The position numbers and the translations under genes were made by a program. This document shows positions 35,479 through 46,900 of a stretch of DNA of 64,000 nucleotides, in pieces. The notes beneath the pieces were generated by a model. That model had not been told where the DNA came from and ran no database searches. It worked only from the letters and a program-made list of their open reading frames with translations. The DNA is from Chrysaora quinquecirrha (lineage: Eukaryota; Cnidaria; Scyphozoa; Semaeostomeae; Pelagiidae), in NCBI GenBank assembly GCA_014526335.1, contig JACTAT010000010.1, positions 4,488,282 to 4,552,281 on the forward strand. Direction: 5' to 3'. The stretch's first letter is position 1. Each line of letters opens with the position of its first letter.

Positions 35479-35584
35479 TTGTACATAATATTAGTTAAGG
35501 AACAAAAGTGCTCTACGCTTAGGATGAACCATGCTTTGGTCGGACCCAACCAGGACAGGATACAGACGGCGAGATAGGTGAAGG

Positions 35585-35752
35585 TGAAATTTTGTTTCAG
35601 CGCCATCCGCTGCGATATCAGTAGTAGGTTAACTAATCGAGGCATTGACCCTGGCTGTGAAGCAACCGTAGTTTGGGCTCGAGCCACGACCTCGCTTAGT
35701 GTTCTGACACCATGAGTCAGCTGGATTAGGCCACGATGCCACATTACCTTCA
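35585..35752 (-). mobile_element. tRNA-derived SINE, family 2
   Basis: GGTTAACTAATCGAGGC, TTTGGGCTCGAGCCACGACC and CACCATGAGTCAGCTGGATT match copies at 29085 and 41526; the head is on the minus strand. Confidence 0.75.
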
Positions 35753-35999
35753 AGGTTATAAGGATCACACTCCTCTACTTAGGCCACCATTCTAGGACGC
35801 AAAAGAAGCCTATTAAGAAAAGAATGGGCTTCAAAGTCTCCACAGAAAGTTAAATATCCACGCTGCTGCGCGATGGAAACTTGTGCTTTTCCTTCGGTCG
35901 TGACCTGGCAGCAGAATACAGAATACCACAGTTGGGAAGAGGATTACCTTACATAAACTGTACGATTCAAAGGAATAAGATCCTAGTAATAGGAGATCC

Positions 36000-36889
36000 A
36001 TTCTTAACTAAATACCCTTAATGATGATCAGTTCACATCTTACTTAAGTAGTTTTAGCAATCATGCAGGGTAATACTACATAGAACGAATAATTAAATTT
36101 CTCCTAGCGGACGATTTAAATGGAAGGATTTTCAGGCATTTTTGCATGATGTTAATCCACTGAAAAGAGCTTTTCTTTTAGAAATAGATTAATCATCGTC
36201 ATCAACAGCTTAGCTTTACCTTGGTAAATAACTCAAAAAGAAAATTCATTAAAATCTAACGTGATTGAATGAATGAAGTTTTTTGGAGAAGGGAAAGTTA
36301 GTAACGTGACGTGACCCTGAGGCTGCTTAATCGATCTTCTAGCACCCTCTAGACTGGATGAGCATATCATATGTGAAAGTTCGGCCACACACGCAGAGGA
36401 GAGATGAGGCAGCAGGCGTTCGGCAGGCTCATGATCGAATTGTCGTGGTCCGAACCTTGTTTCGATCAACTCTCACAAGCCTGCAGCTGAGCCCGTAAAT
36501 TTACATGCGTAACTATAGGAGTTCGCGAATCATAGATTAGCACTGTCATGTCATTATGCTCAAAACTAAATATCAAGGTCCTATAATGTGGATTTGCGGC
36601 AAAAATCCTTGCTTTGTGTCATGGACCTAACATTCTAGAATTTGAAAAGGTCTCTGCTAGAAAGATACATCACAGTTAGGCTTATCAATATTTTTATTCT
36701 TTAACATGACATAACAATTTCTGACCTCGCCAGTACAGATGGTTATCAACTGCGGATTGCCAGGATAAAAACCACAAAGTCTGCGAAACATAATTTTTCC
36801 CACGAGCTGAAAAGATGCAATGAAAGGAAATGTTCAAAAGGGTTGGGAAGGGAGTAAAAACTAACAAAATGTTAAGAAAGTTCACCAAT
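36000..36889. other. Intergenic stretch, nothing supported
   Basis: AT-rich with one unremarkable minus-strand frame at 36233-36469. No splice partners or repeats were recognised. Confidence 0.35.
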
Positions 36890-37110
36890 TACTCTTAGGT
36901 GCCTAATTGCCAGCCCCCTGCTAATAAATTTTTCAAAATTTCCACCCCCCCCGCTTTTATTAGGATCCCCTCTTATGTATTAAGATTTGCACTAATTATT
37001 GATGCAATCCATTTTAATTATGTTCCAGCAGTTTGCTGGCAAATTTTGTCTAACAAATTCCGACCGGCCGTTTATTTCGAACCCCCCCGATTAGATCCTG
37101 AATGCTGCTT
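36890..37110. mobile_element. Truncated copy of the GGTGCCTAATT MITE
   Basis: ACTCTTAGGTGCCTAATTGC and CAGCCCCCT..CTAA match the left end of the complete copy at 63311-63688. The matching right end is missing. Confidence 0.7.
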
Positions 37111-37282
37111 TATAATTTTGGGACGAAGATGTGTCTGTTGTCCGGACGTGTCCGTTGAATAGAGGTGGTGTCCGTTAATGCGGTTGCATTGAACTGACAA
37201 GGTGATGGAAGCTCGCGTGCCAGCATCAAACTAGGGCCTCCTGATCCCCTGGTCTTCTGTATGCGTAGAAGGCTTTCTAGGA

Positions 37283-37370
37283 ACGTGCAAACAAGCAAGC
37301 ATACTTATTTGGTAACACAGGTTCGAGTTACTGGCAGCACTACTATTGATGTGGACCTGTGATACACGTT
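37283..37370 (-). mobile_element. SINE 3' fragment
   Basis: AAACAAGCAAGCATACTTATT and GATGTGGACCTGTG match the tail end of the SINE at 35199-35478. Confidence 0.5.
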
Positions 37371-37371
37371 T

Positions 37372-37720
37372 TTTTTATAAGAACACTGAAATTGAAGAAA
37401 GCCATGCAATGTTCTTAATTTTTCGGATTTGAAGGCTCAAAATGTTCTTAACATGTTCTTAATTTTCTTGCTTTTTAAAAAGCTGTTGTTTTTCAAATTG
37501 CTACGAAAAGGGACACACATGTCACATATAGTCACAATGACTGATAGTTCACCTGTTTTCTAGAGTTGAGAACAGGACAGCGCCATTTAACAAAGAAAAT
37601 TTTAATTTGTTTCCAGCTTCACAAAGTCTTGTTATGCTCTTAGTATGTTCTTAACTTTGCAGCCTCTGAAGCCTTATGTTCTTATACTGTATACTTTGTT
37701 CTTATAAAAAAAACGTGTAT
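37372..37720. mobile_element. MITE with ATACACG-T8-ATAAGAACA ends, 349 bp
   Basis: A perfect 24-bp inverted repeat: ATACACG, eight T, ATAAGAACA at the left and its exact complement at the right. GTTCTTAA is repeated inside. Relatives with TACACG ends lie at 53346, 56326, 60559 and 61289. Confidence 0.88.
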
Positions 37721-38387
37721 CGGCACTGCAGCTACTTCAGTTTCAAACAGTAATATCTCACATACCTAAATTATCCTGCAGCATCAGCATGTATCCACAA
37801 TTGCACTTAGCAGCAACCTTTGCAATTCTTCTGAGGAAGAGCCAAAGACAAAATACATTCACCTTTAGATAAAAACTAAACAATATAAGATGTAGAGATA
37901 GCAAAATGTTAAAACTATAAGGAAGTTCGTTGCATGCTGACAGATTTGTAAATATTTGCTTCTGCATTTTTAATTTAGAATTCCATTTTAGACATCTTTG
38001 TTTGTTTCGCTGACATATTGCCTAACTAGATATGTTTTGTCTCCTTGTCTTCGTGTGCCAGACGCGACGTCTAGAGACTTAATGCTGACATGTGTGACTG
38101 ACTTTTGTCAACTCCAACGCTTTTTGACGCATAACGTGCATTTTCTCTGTTTTGCTTACTGGAGAAATTTGATGACTCTTCTTCTTCTCAGAAGATACAA
38201 GGGAAGCGTTTATTTTTGTGAGAAGCAGCTGAGAGTTGTGTCCATTTTTGGATTCCTTTCTGCGGATAAGTCGGAATAAGTTTAATTGAAAATACACTGT
38301 TAAAGAAGGAACATTACGTAACCCTAGCATTACCCAAGTGACGACTGGTTTCGCCATCAATCTGTTCCCCAACGTCTAACGTATGTC

Positions 38388-38960
38388 TAATCATCATCTA
38401 ATGTCACCACTTCTGCTTCTATCATCATTATCACTATCACGACCACCACCAAGAGCACGGCCACTGCCATCCCCACAATCACCACCACGATCATCACATC
38501 AATACCGTAACCTTAGTCATCACGATCACGATCATTGCAATCATTATCAAGATTATCCTCGCTATCATAACCACAATCTATCATGATCATGATCACGATC
38601 AAAGAAAGATCATGATCACCATAAACATAAGGATCATAATCACGAGCATGATCATGGTTATCGGCACCATCATCTTCATCATCAACACTATCATCATCAA
38701 CACTATCATCATCATCATCAACACTATCATCATCATCATCTTATGTAATCATCATCATTATCATCATCATCATCATCATCATCTTAATCATCATCATCAT
38801 CATCGTCATCACTACCATCATCATCATCATCGTCATCACTACCATCATCATCATCATCGCCGTCATCATCATCATCATCATCGACAGGATTATCACCATC
38901 ATGATCATGATCGTGATTATCATCATCATTATCATCATCATTATCATCATTATCACCCAC
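38388..38960. repeat. (ATC)n trinucleotide tract
   Basis: Degenerate ATCACC, ATCATG and ATCATT units become a denser (ATC)n run after about 38680. It gives His-rich, Met-rich and Asp-rich frames that are not genes. Confidence 0.95.
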
Positions 38961-40229
38961 AGCGTGAGTGTGTATCTCTATATTTTCATACGTTGATATT
39001 ATAAGCATATCGAGTCGATGTGATGACACTTATGGTACATCAAATGGAGTCTAAAATATCATTCTGAATTGGATGAACACTATTTCTAGAGCTGATTTTT
39101 CGGCTTTTTCCTTTAGTTCCTTCAAGAAGAAGTTACCTAGCAAAAAAGTAATTTATTTACCTCTCAGGTACTTCTTGGTTCTTCCCTCCTCAGATGATGT
39201 CGTCTCTCTCCGTGAAAGTTTTCCTGCACAATGAAAGACCCACAGCATCAACCAAAAGATTTGAAAATTGTGCAAACTAAAATTTTTGAAAGAGTTCAAC
39301 TATGTATACTGTTCGACTCTTTTCTTCTCCTCTTTCTTTCTTTGTCTTTCCTTTTTTCAATTTTCCATTCGGGTTTTTTTTTAATCATTCGAGGCTCTGG
39401 TTTCTGGGGGTGCTCTTTCCAATTTCCAAAGCTTTCCAAAAGGAAAGTTAATCTGACAAGAGAGACTACAAGCTGCTTTTTAAGACATGTCAGATATGGA
39501 TACGAAAAACCTATATATCAGGGGAAAAAAGATAAGAAGTGCAAAGCAATACCTCACTTGTGTGTAACGATTTCTCAAATCGAAATTGCCGCTTTCCCCG
39601 TTGTTTTTGGCGGTATATCTACGACGAAAAGTATTTATTAGTAAGAGCAATGAACGAAATCTATAATCAAAGGCAACTAAATCGATGCTAGAAAATGAAA
39701 TGCCTTACCTCTGGTGCGATGCTTTTACTCTTGCCACTTTAACCTATCTTCGCCTGCAACCTTTCTGGCCTTGGAGAAAACTAAGCGAGAGAGCTACGAA
39801 TGAAGCTGTACCTAATAAAACTGGTCGAATTGTGCTTTCCTCTCTGTAAAATCGATCAAAATCAAGAAACCGTTTTGAAAGCAGCTGCAAAAACAGACAT
39901 GGAATGACTTGATCAGAATACACAAATTCTTAAATACGCTCCATCAACAACCTCGCACGCCGTACGAAAAACGTCAGTTGGTCTCGATCAAAACCTGAAT
40001 AATTCATGATGAAACGCAGTTCTACATGAGCAATTTCATACTCAGAAGAGTTGATTGTTCATAGAAACGCCGGGGGGATACAAACCTGTGTTGGCAACAG
40101 GACTTACCCGCTTTCCACACTTGTCGTCGAAAACGTCATCTCTCGTGAAGAGTCTGGGACGGACTAATTTTTGCGCGAAATTAATTGACGATAATGATAA
40201 TAGTGGGCGTCGAAAGCTGTAATTCTCCA
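38961..40229. other. Intergenic stretch, no supported gene
   Basis: Contains a 136-codon plus-strand frame at 39231-39641 of biased, unconserved-looking composition. A short minus-strand frame at 40042-40230 ends in a donor-like GCGGGTAAGT; neither has a partner exon that I can find. Confidence 0.3.
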
Positions 40230-40232
40230 TAA

Positions 40233-40502
40233 GGCAAAAAGATCAAACATTATTTGTCAAACATTTGAAATTTACTTTACAGACAATGTTTGATCGTTTG
40301 GCTACATCGCGAAACATTGCTTGACAAGCAGAACTAGGTTGGCAATGTTTTTGAAAAACTTCTAAAACATTTTCTGCTTGCCGTAAACAAAAAATATTTG
40401 ATGAGCAATGTTTTGTAATGTGCCCAAACGATCAAACATTTTATTGGACAAACAAATTTCAGTTGTTTGACCAGCAATCTTTGATGGTTTGCCCAGGGGC
40501 TA
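40233..40502. mobile_element. CAAACATTG-family MITE copy
   Basis: Runs from AAGGCAAAAAGATCAAACATT to TTTGCCCAGGGGCTAAGA, with the central AAACATTGCTTGACAAGCAG unit. Confidence 0.75.
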
Positions 40503-40509
40503 AGAGTCT

Positions 40510-41525
40510 GGGTCTGGCAAATTTTGGCGCGAAATTAATAGAAGGGATGTTGCAAAGTTGCTTTCATAGTTCCGTGGGTGGAACTAATTACACTGCCTCT
40601 TCATGAGGAGGGTTCTTCGCAAAATTTACCGCACGGCCTACTCTTAACAGCAACTTAGGCCCAGTTTAGACTAAACCACACGAAAACGTTATAAAGTGAA
40701 AATGCAAAGCAATTATAGGCAAAGAAAGATATTTGTTCCATTTTGGGGTTTATTTGAATCTGTCCACATCAAAACCAAAAGACCGGTTCTGTGTAGACAG
40801 TAAGAGTTTGTTTTCTCACTTGGACTTTTCAATTAATTCTACTTGTATTCCAGCTTCCCACTGTATCCCGCAAGCTGATTGGTGTTTAAAACACAATGCA
40901 AATTCGGCTTCTCTTTCTGAATGGTGCATTTGCATTTTGATGCATCTGGGTACAAATTCTGCCTTAGTTGAATTGTTTCGGTCTGTTTCTGATGTTTATA
41001 CTCTGAGGAGTGTCAGACAGAAAGGGGTTGAATTATGCCCAGAGATGTTACCACCGTTTTTTCGCAATTTTGAAAATGCTATTTTTCGTTTGCAAAACAA
41101 AAACATTTGGTTTCTAGAGTGAATCATTAGGAAATGCAAGTTTGCGAACGTTATTTTCCAGCATGTTCCAAAATCTAAGGCCAAAAGCATCTCCGTCTTT
41201 GCAAGTCTTTGGCTCAAGCCCCGCTCAAATTCAAGTACCCCCGTCATACAAACAAAGCATTCTGGGACAGCTTTTATCCTCATGGGAAAAATGCTGTCCT
41301 TTTAAAATCAATGAATTCCGCTAATTTTTCTGGCCCGTGAAAGAATGGGCTTTACCGCAAGTAGTGTCTACTTTGTTTCGTTATAATGATGGTATATATC
41401 CAGAAACAGTTGATAATAGTATTACTGTTATTAAGAATTATAAATTTGGAATTTATGACTTTCTGTGTGGTAAAGATCCTGAAAACTGCTAACAACGATA
41501 AATACAAAAATGAAGGGGGAAAGTG
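40510..41525. other. Intergenic stretch with unrecognised open frame
   Basis: A plus-strand frame of 129 codons at 40733-41122 and a shorter one near 41345-41490 read plausibly but match no family I recognise. No splice chain links them. They could be relics of a transposon or of a gene. Confidence 0.2.
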
Positions 41526-41697
41526 AAATGGCGTTCTAGCACCAGTCGCTAGGATCTCAGTAATAGGTTATCTAATCGAGAGCTCGACCCTGCTGGCTGT
41601 GACGCTGCCGTGGCTGGGCTTGAACTCTGCCCACACTGAGCTCTTGACATCACGAGTCAGCTGCACGAGTCAGCTGCACCACGACGCCACTGAACCT
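41526..41697 (-). mobile_element. tRNA-derived SINE, family 2, with internal 13-bp duplication
   Basis: GATCTCAGTAATAGG, TAATCGAGAGCTCGACC and GGGCTTGAACTCTGCCCAC match the family. CACGAGTCAGCTG is present twice in tandem near 41651-41676. Confidence 0.75.
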
Positions 41698-41846
41698 TCA
41701 AATATATGAACAACGTTTTCATCTGACACTCTTCAGGGTATGCAACGCTAGGTAGTCCCATAGAGAATGACTGTGCAGGCGCTGGCAAAGCTGAAAAAGC
41801 CCCTCAGGATAAGAGCTATAAGGTTATTGGTAGCTATCACGTAGAC

Positions 41847-41915
41847 TTATTATCCGAGTCGCTAGTTTCCACTCCTCCACCACCCAGACACCCCGCTACA
41901 ACAACCAGTTAAGGC
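41847..41915. mobile_element. TAGACTTA-family MITE fragment
   Basis: GTAGACTTATTATCCGAGTCG and CCACTCCTCCACCACCC match the family's left part. Confidence 0.55.
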
Positions 41916-42400
41916 GATCTCATTTGAGCGTTAGCCTCGGTTTCATGAGCGAGTATCATGATTGACTTGGAAGGTACAGCAGGGAAGGGTGATTATGATT
42001 GATCTTGTGGGAAAAGCTGCTAAATATGCTTTACTTTCTAGTATCCATTGGGTGGGAATGATTGTCAAGTTTGGGACGGAACGTCCAAACCAAAATCTAT
42101 TCAAGTTCCCCCTTGCCTAATTTCCCAGAAAGCAGTCTTGGAGGGATTTCTTCTACAACAAACCATTGTCTAAAATTAAAACTAAAATCTCACAATTACT
42201 ATCAACGTGAATAGTATTAATTTAAATATGAATTTATATCATTATCGTTATCATATTTTTATGATACAGTATGTGATATCATAAAACACATAAGAAAATT
42301 AATTTCGATTAAGTGCACAAAATTATTAAAATGTCATTGTCAATTAGACAGAATAAATCTGTTTGACTAAAAAGCTGGTCGGTTTCGATATAAAATGAAA

Positions 42401-42660
42401 GGTAAACCTCGGGAGCCCTCGTTTCAAACCTCGGGAAGTTGAGAAAACGTCAGGAACTCGCGTACAACTTCGAGGACTCGTGTGAACCTCGGGAACTCAA
42501 ATTGTGCTTCAGGAAGTTGAGTTTTCAATATGCAAGGAACAGTAAACCTCGGAAACCCGTGTATCAAACCTCAGGAAGTTGAATAAACCTCAGGAACCCG
42601 CGTCGAGCTTCGAGGAGTGGTGTGAAACCTCAGGTGCTCAAATTTTACTTCAGGAATTCA
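42401..42660. repeat. Two imperfect units of about 130 bp rich in AACCTC(G/A)GGAA
   Basis: Units start GTAAACCTCGGGAGCC at 42402 and GTAAACCTCGGAAACC at 42542. Each holds TCAAACCTC.GGAAGTTGA, GTCAGGAAC/CTCAGGAACCCGCG and TTCGAGGA. Smaller CCTCAGGAA motifs recur within each unit. Confidence 0.8.
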
Positions 42661-43159
42661 CAATCAGATGTGTTTCAAGAAGATGAATATATCAAATTTA
42701 CTGGATGCAAAAAGATGGAAATGTAGAAAATAACCAATGTTACAACCTGGAGCACATAAGATGTAATTAAGCAGCCATGACACAATACCATGACAACGCC
42801 TCGTCGCCTTAGCATATTCAACCTCGTATTCGACTCTATTCAAACCGCACCCACATGGTTGTTCTTCCTCATTTGATTTGCTGTAGTGGAAAGTTTGTAC
42901 TGTTGACTGTGTAACAGTTTGTAAATGAAAAGAAAATGAACGATTTTGAACGACAAAGTTATGAATGACGACTTCCGCGACAAAGGCAGAGTTTGTTTGA
43001 ACGTTTGGCCAGGGCATCAGTTGACGAAGCAGAAGTTTGAGTCTCTCTATAATGATCCCGTCTTCTTGCCTATTTTCTATGTTAACCATTGTTGATTTGC
43101 CATCTAACAAACAACTTCTTTGTTCGAGAAACCAATGAGAAAGCAGAAAGACACTGGCC

Positions 43160-43437
43160 CTTACTCCCTGGCCAAACTATCAAACATTGTTGGTCAAACA
43201 TTTGAGATTTTGCTCTACAAGCATTGTTTGACCTTTAAGCAAACATCGCAAAGCATTGCTTGACAAACAGAATTACTTCAGTGATGTTTTTGAAAAGCTT
43301 CAAAAACATTATATGCTCGAATCAAGCAAAAATGTTTGGCAAGTAATGTAGTGGAATGTGACCAAACGGTAAAACATTCTGTTTCACAAGCAAATTTCAA
43401 ATGTTTGACAAACAATGTTTGATCGTTTGGCCATGCC
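43160..43437. mobile_element. CAAACATTG-family MITE, full-length reference copy
   Basis: Left end CCTGGCCAAACTATCAAACA with GTTGGTCAAACATTTGAGAT. The right end AATTTCAAATGTTTGACAAA with CAATGTTTGATCGTTTGGCC is its inverse over about 45 bp. The centre holds TTGACCTTTAAGC and AAAGCATTGCTTGAC. Confidence 0.85.
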
Positions 43438-43742
43438 TATATAGTTTACAGGGCCAAATATAGTCATTGCAATGGTTATGGCGGGTCCGTTTCCCTATGT
43501 GACGATAAAGTTGGGGCCGACGCCGACGAAGTTGGGGCCAAAGTCCTAATCAATTTTGTCTACGTGAAGCCTTCTTTCAATTCTTGTGAAATCCAAAAAC
43601 GGAGGCGAGATATCACAGGGGAATTTTAGAAAGGGATTCGATCACTATTGATATCACTTTGATTGAAATAAAACTATTCGTTGAACCTTTAAGCGGAATA
43701 CAAGCAGTACTGATTGATAATTACTTCTGTACAATATTCAGA

Positions 43743-43748
43743 TTTATT
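43743..43748 (-). promoter_or_regulatory. Candidate polyadenylation signal of the DnaJ gene
   Basis: AATAAA on the minus strand, about 160 nt past the DnaJ stop codon. Position and orientation fit a 3' UTR end, but the hexamer is common in AT-rich DNA and no transcript evidence is available. Confidence 0.35.
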
Positions 43749-43910
43749 TCCACAAGCTTCACTCTGGTTTGTCTCGCAGTGAGCAAATTTCGCGTGTTTT
43801 TGCATCAAACGAAAAAGAAATTTCGTTTTTGGGAGCAACCGAGATTAAATTAACGTCATAAGCGACTCACGACTTTTTTTGAACATCCGGGGATTTATGT
43901 TTGATTTTGA

Positions 43911-46900
43911 TTACGAGGCCATGATTTCTTTTAAATGGTCACAGGAACGAGTCTCCATATTCTCAGCTTTTCTTAGCATTTCGGCATTGCCCCAAATTCG
44001 TGCTTGGTATAACAATTCTTGTTCTATAAATAAAAAGGATAGCATTGAACAAGATGCATCAAATGACTTCCAGGACAGCAAGCAACAATGCAGAAGACAA
44101 AAGGTCCTGGCAACATTCATTGGTTGCTGCATATCGCTTTCAAGACTGTCATTCTTTTTCAACAATGATGTTTGGCTAGCAGAATAGACCTTTTCAAAGA
44201 GGTTTCGCTCGGCACGACATTTTTCTGGAAGGTGGCGGACATCTTGAGCAAGGGGATCCTCTCCGCGTACAACGACCGGCGCGGTCGCTTTAGGAGAGGT
44301 AGTGCAGCAAATTTTGCTTCCATGGATCGATTTTTGCCCAACGAAAACGGCATTTGAAAGAAAGAAAAAAAGGAAGAAAGGTCAATGAATTGAAAATGAG
44401 ATCAACAAAACGTTTTTTTATGAAGAAACTTTGGTCTGAGTTGAGGCTGGAGTTCCTTAATTAATTTTTCAACAAAATTAGGCTTAAAGTTCCTTATAAT
44501 GTTCCTTGTCATGGACATATTTTAATACTATTCTTCACAACAAATTCATTTAAACTTGCTTCGTTGTCTTGTCTAAATCCAATTATCAATGGAGACTTTT
44601 GAGAAAAGTATGATGGGAAAATGTCTTTAATTCCGTTATTTAGTTGTATAAACCGTCTTGTTCTTCAAAAAGTTATTCTAAGTTGTTCATCCGAGCCTTG
44701 ATAGTTCCTTGTAGTTCCTTAACTTTTTTTGGGAATTTTCAGCCTTAAGTTCCTTAAGCCGAAGTTACACGAGAAATTATCTACGACAATTTTCTGTGAC
44801 AAGTTTCCTTGCTCGTGTAAATGGAAGAAGAGATATCTTTGAAGTTTTTCCTTGACAAGTTTGAAGCATAATTTCCACAAACAATTTTCAATGACAATTT
44901 TCTTTGACAGTTATGATTCTTAATCATCAGTATTAAAAAAATTGTCAAGTCCACTTGTCAAGTCAAGTACAAGAGCAATTTTCACATGACATTTTTTCTA
45001 TGACAAATGCATTTGTTTAAAAACTGGCATGCCAGTTTTGGAACAAGTGCACTTGTTAAAGAAAAATTGTCAATTGACCTCAAATTGGTCCCATCTACAC
45101 AAGCAAAATAAAATTGTCTATGAAAAATTTTCATGGGAAAATTGCTCGTGTTACTTGGGTTTTACAAAGGCATTTCTTATAATAAAGTGTAATATGCAGA
45201 TCCACTTACGATATTGTCTTTCTCTATAACAATTGACTTGCATTTTTTCAATGTAATCTTTTTCGATTCTTCGTTCTAGTTGTTTTAAACTGTCTCCTTT
45301 ATACGAATCCGAGAATGTTCTCTAAGTGAGAGAGAAAAATCATTTTTCGCAAAATAGGTATCGAGATTCTGGCCATAAATTGAACAAAAATATTTATTAA
45401 GACTTGACATTTCAGAATGTATCAATTTTTTGCAAACCTGAACAAAATATGTTATTCTGTATCGCTCAGTTACTCTTGGTAAAACATAATTTCTGCAAGA
45501 AAAAATCAATGTACAGATTTGGGCATTTTTATCACTGAATGTTTTTCTATGACTGAATCCAACTGCATTAACAACGCCGAGCGCACACGTCAAATTTGTA
45601 TCCCTTGAGATGCACGATTTTTGACAAGTACTATGGCCTGGAGTCTAATAAACAACTAGTGATCTGAACATTAGTCACGTTTTTCCTTACACTTCTGTAT
45701 CTATCTATCTAAATTTATTTATCCACGGTAACCCCATCAGTCCTAACGGGTGCTTTTCAGGGGGCTGTGCTGCCTTTTTGTATACAAAATTCAATATACA
45801 AATGTAAATACATAATACACATTGTTAAAAAATATTACTAAGTCTTCTTTCAAAAGTGGCAAGGGTAGGTGCATGTTTACAATCATATGTAAGATTATTC
45901 CAAAGTTTAGCTCCACAGAAGGATACAGCTTTTTGCCCATTGCTCATTTTTCTTAAGGGAAGTAAAAGATCAGTGGCAGTATTCCTCAGTTTCCTGATGT
46001 TTTGATGAGATTTTCTTGTGAATAATTTAGCTAGATATTCAGGTGTAAGACCGTGCAACGATTTGTACATAATTGCAGCAGCTTCTTTGGTTATAATTTC
46101 GTTTAAAGTTGGCTGTCAAGTTTAGGTGTATTCATTTGCACTTGAAATTCATAGCGGAGTGAAAATAACTCAATCGAAATCACTCAGTCCCCAAGGTGAT
46201 GTCAAACTTCAGAAGGTTTTTTCTCCCTGCCGTGGGGGGGGGGGGCCATCATCAAGGCCGTCACACTGGAGCTTGTCAATAAAAAACAATGATTAAATAA
46301 CTGCAAAAATACTGAGATTTTCAACTTACCCAGTTTGTTGAAATGAATAAGGTGGGTCTTGAACTAATAAACTACTCAATAAAGAAAATCCTATTAAGAT
46401 GAAAATTGGTAGAAGTTGCATTAATGGATAGTAGCTTGGTACTTCCTACAATGAAGAAAAATAAAAAACGAATAAGGAGCCGATTATATGAGAGTTTTCA
46501 GCCCGGGCTGGAATTTCAGCCCGGTTAAACGGGCTGCAAACTCAGCCCTCCTCTCCGGTCAATTCTCTGCAAAATTGATTTTGTGATTACATGAGATAAT
46601 TTCAGTCCGGGCTGGAATTCCAGCCCTCCTTCAGCTAGGCGGGCTAGGATTTCCAGCCCGCTTGAACGGGCTGAGATTTCTCATGCAATCGCAAATTTTT
46701 TCCAGCCTGGGCTAGGAACTCTCTTTGCGCAAGCCCAGTTTGACTGTGGTTTTAGTTTCGTGTCAAAACGTGTCAATTTTGGCGTCATTTGTCTTAGGTA
46801 TTCGATTTCAGCCCGGCTGGAAAAGTTCATTTTATCGCACGCCAATTCCAACCCGGCTAACCGAGCTGAAATTCTAGCCCGGGCTGAAAACTCTCATATA

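Noticed and set aside
38612..39029. His-rich, Met-rich and Asp-rich frames of up to 130 codons
   Set aside because: Translations of the (ATC)n tract.
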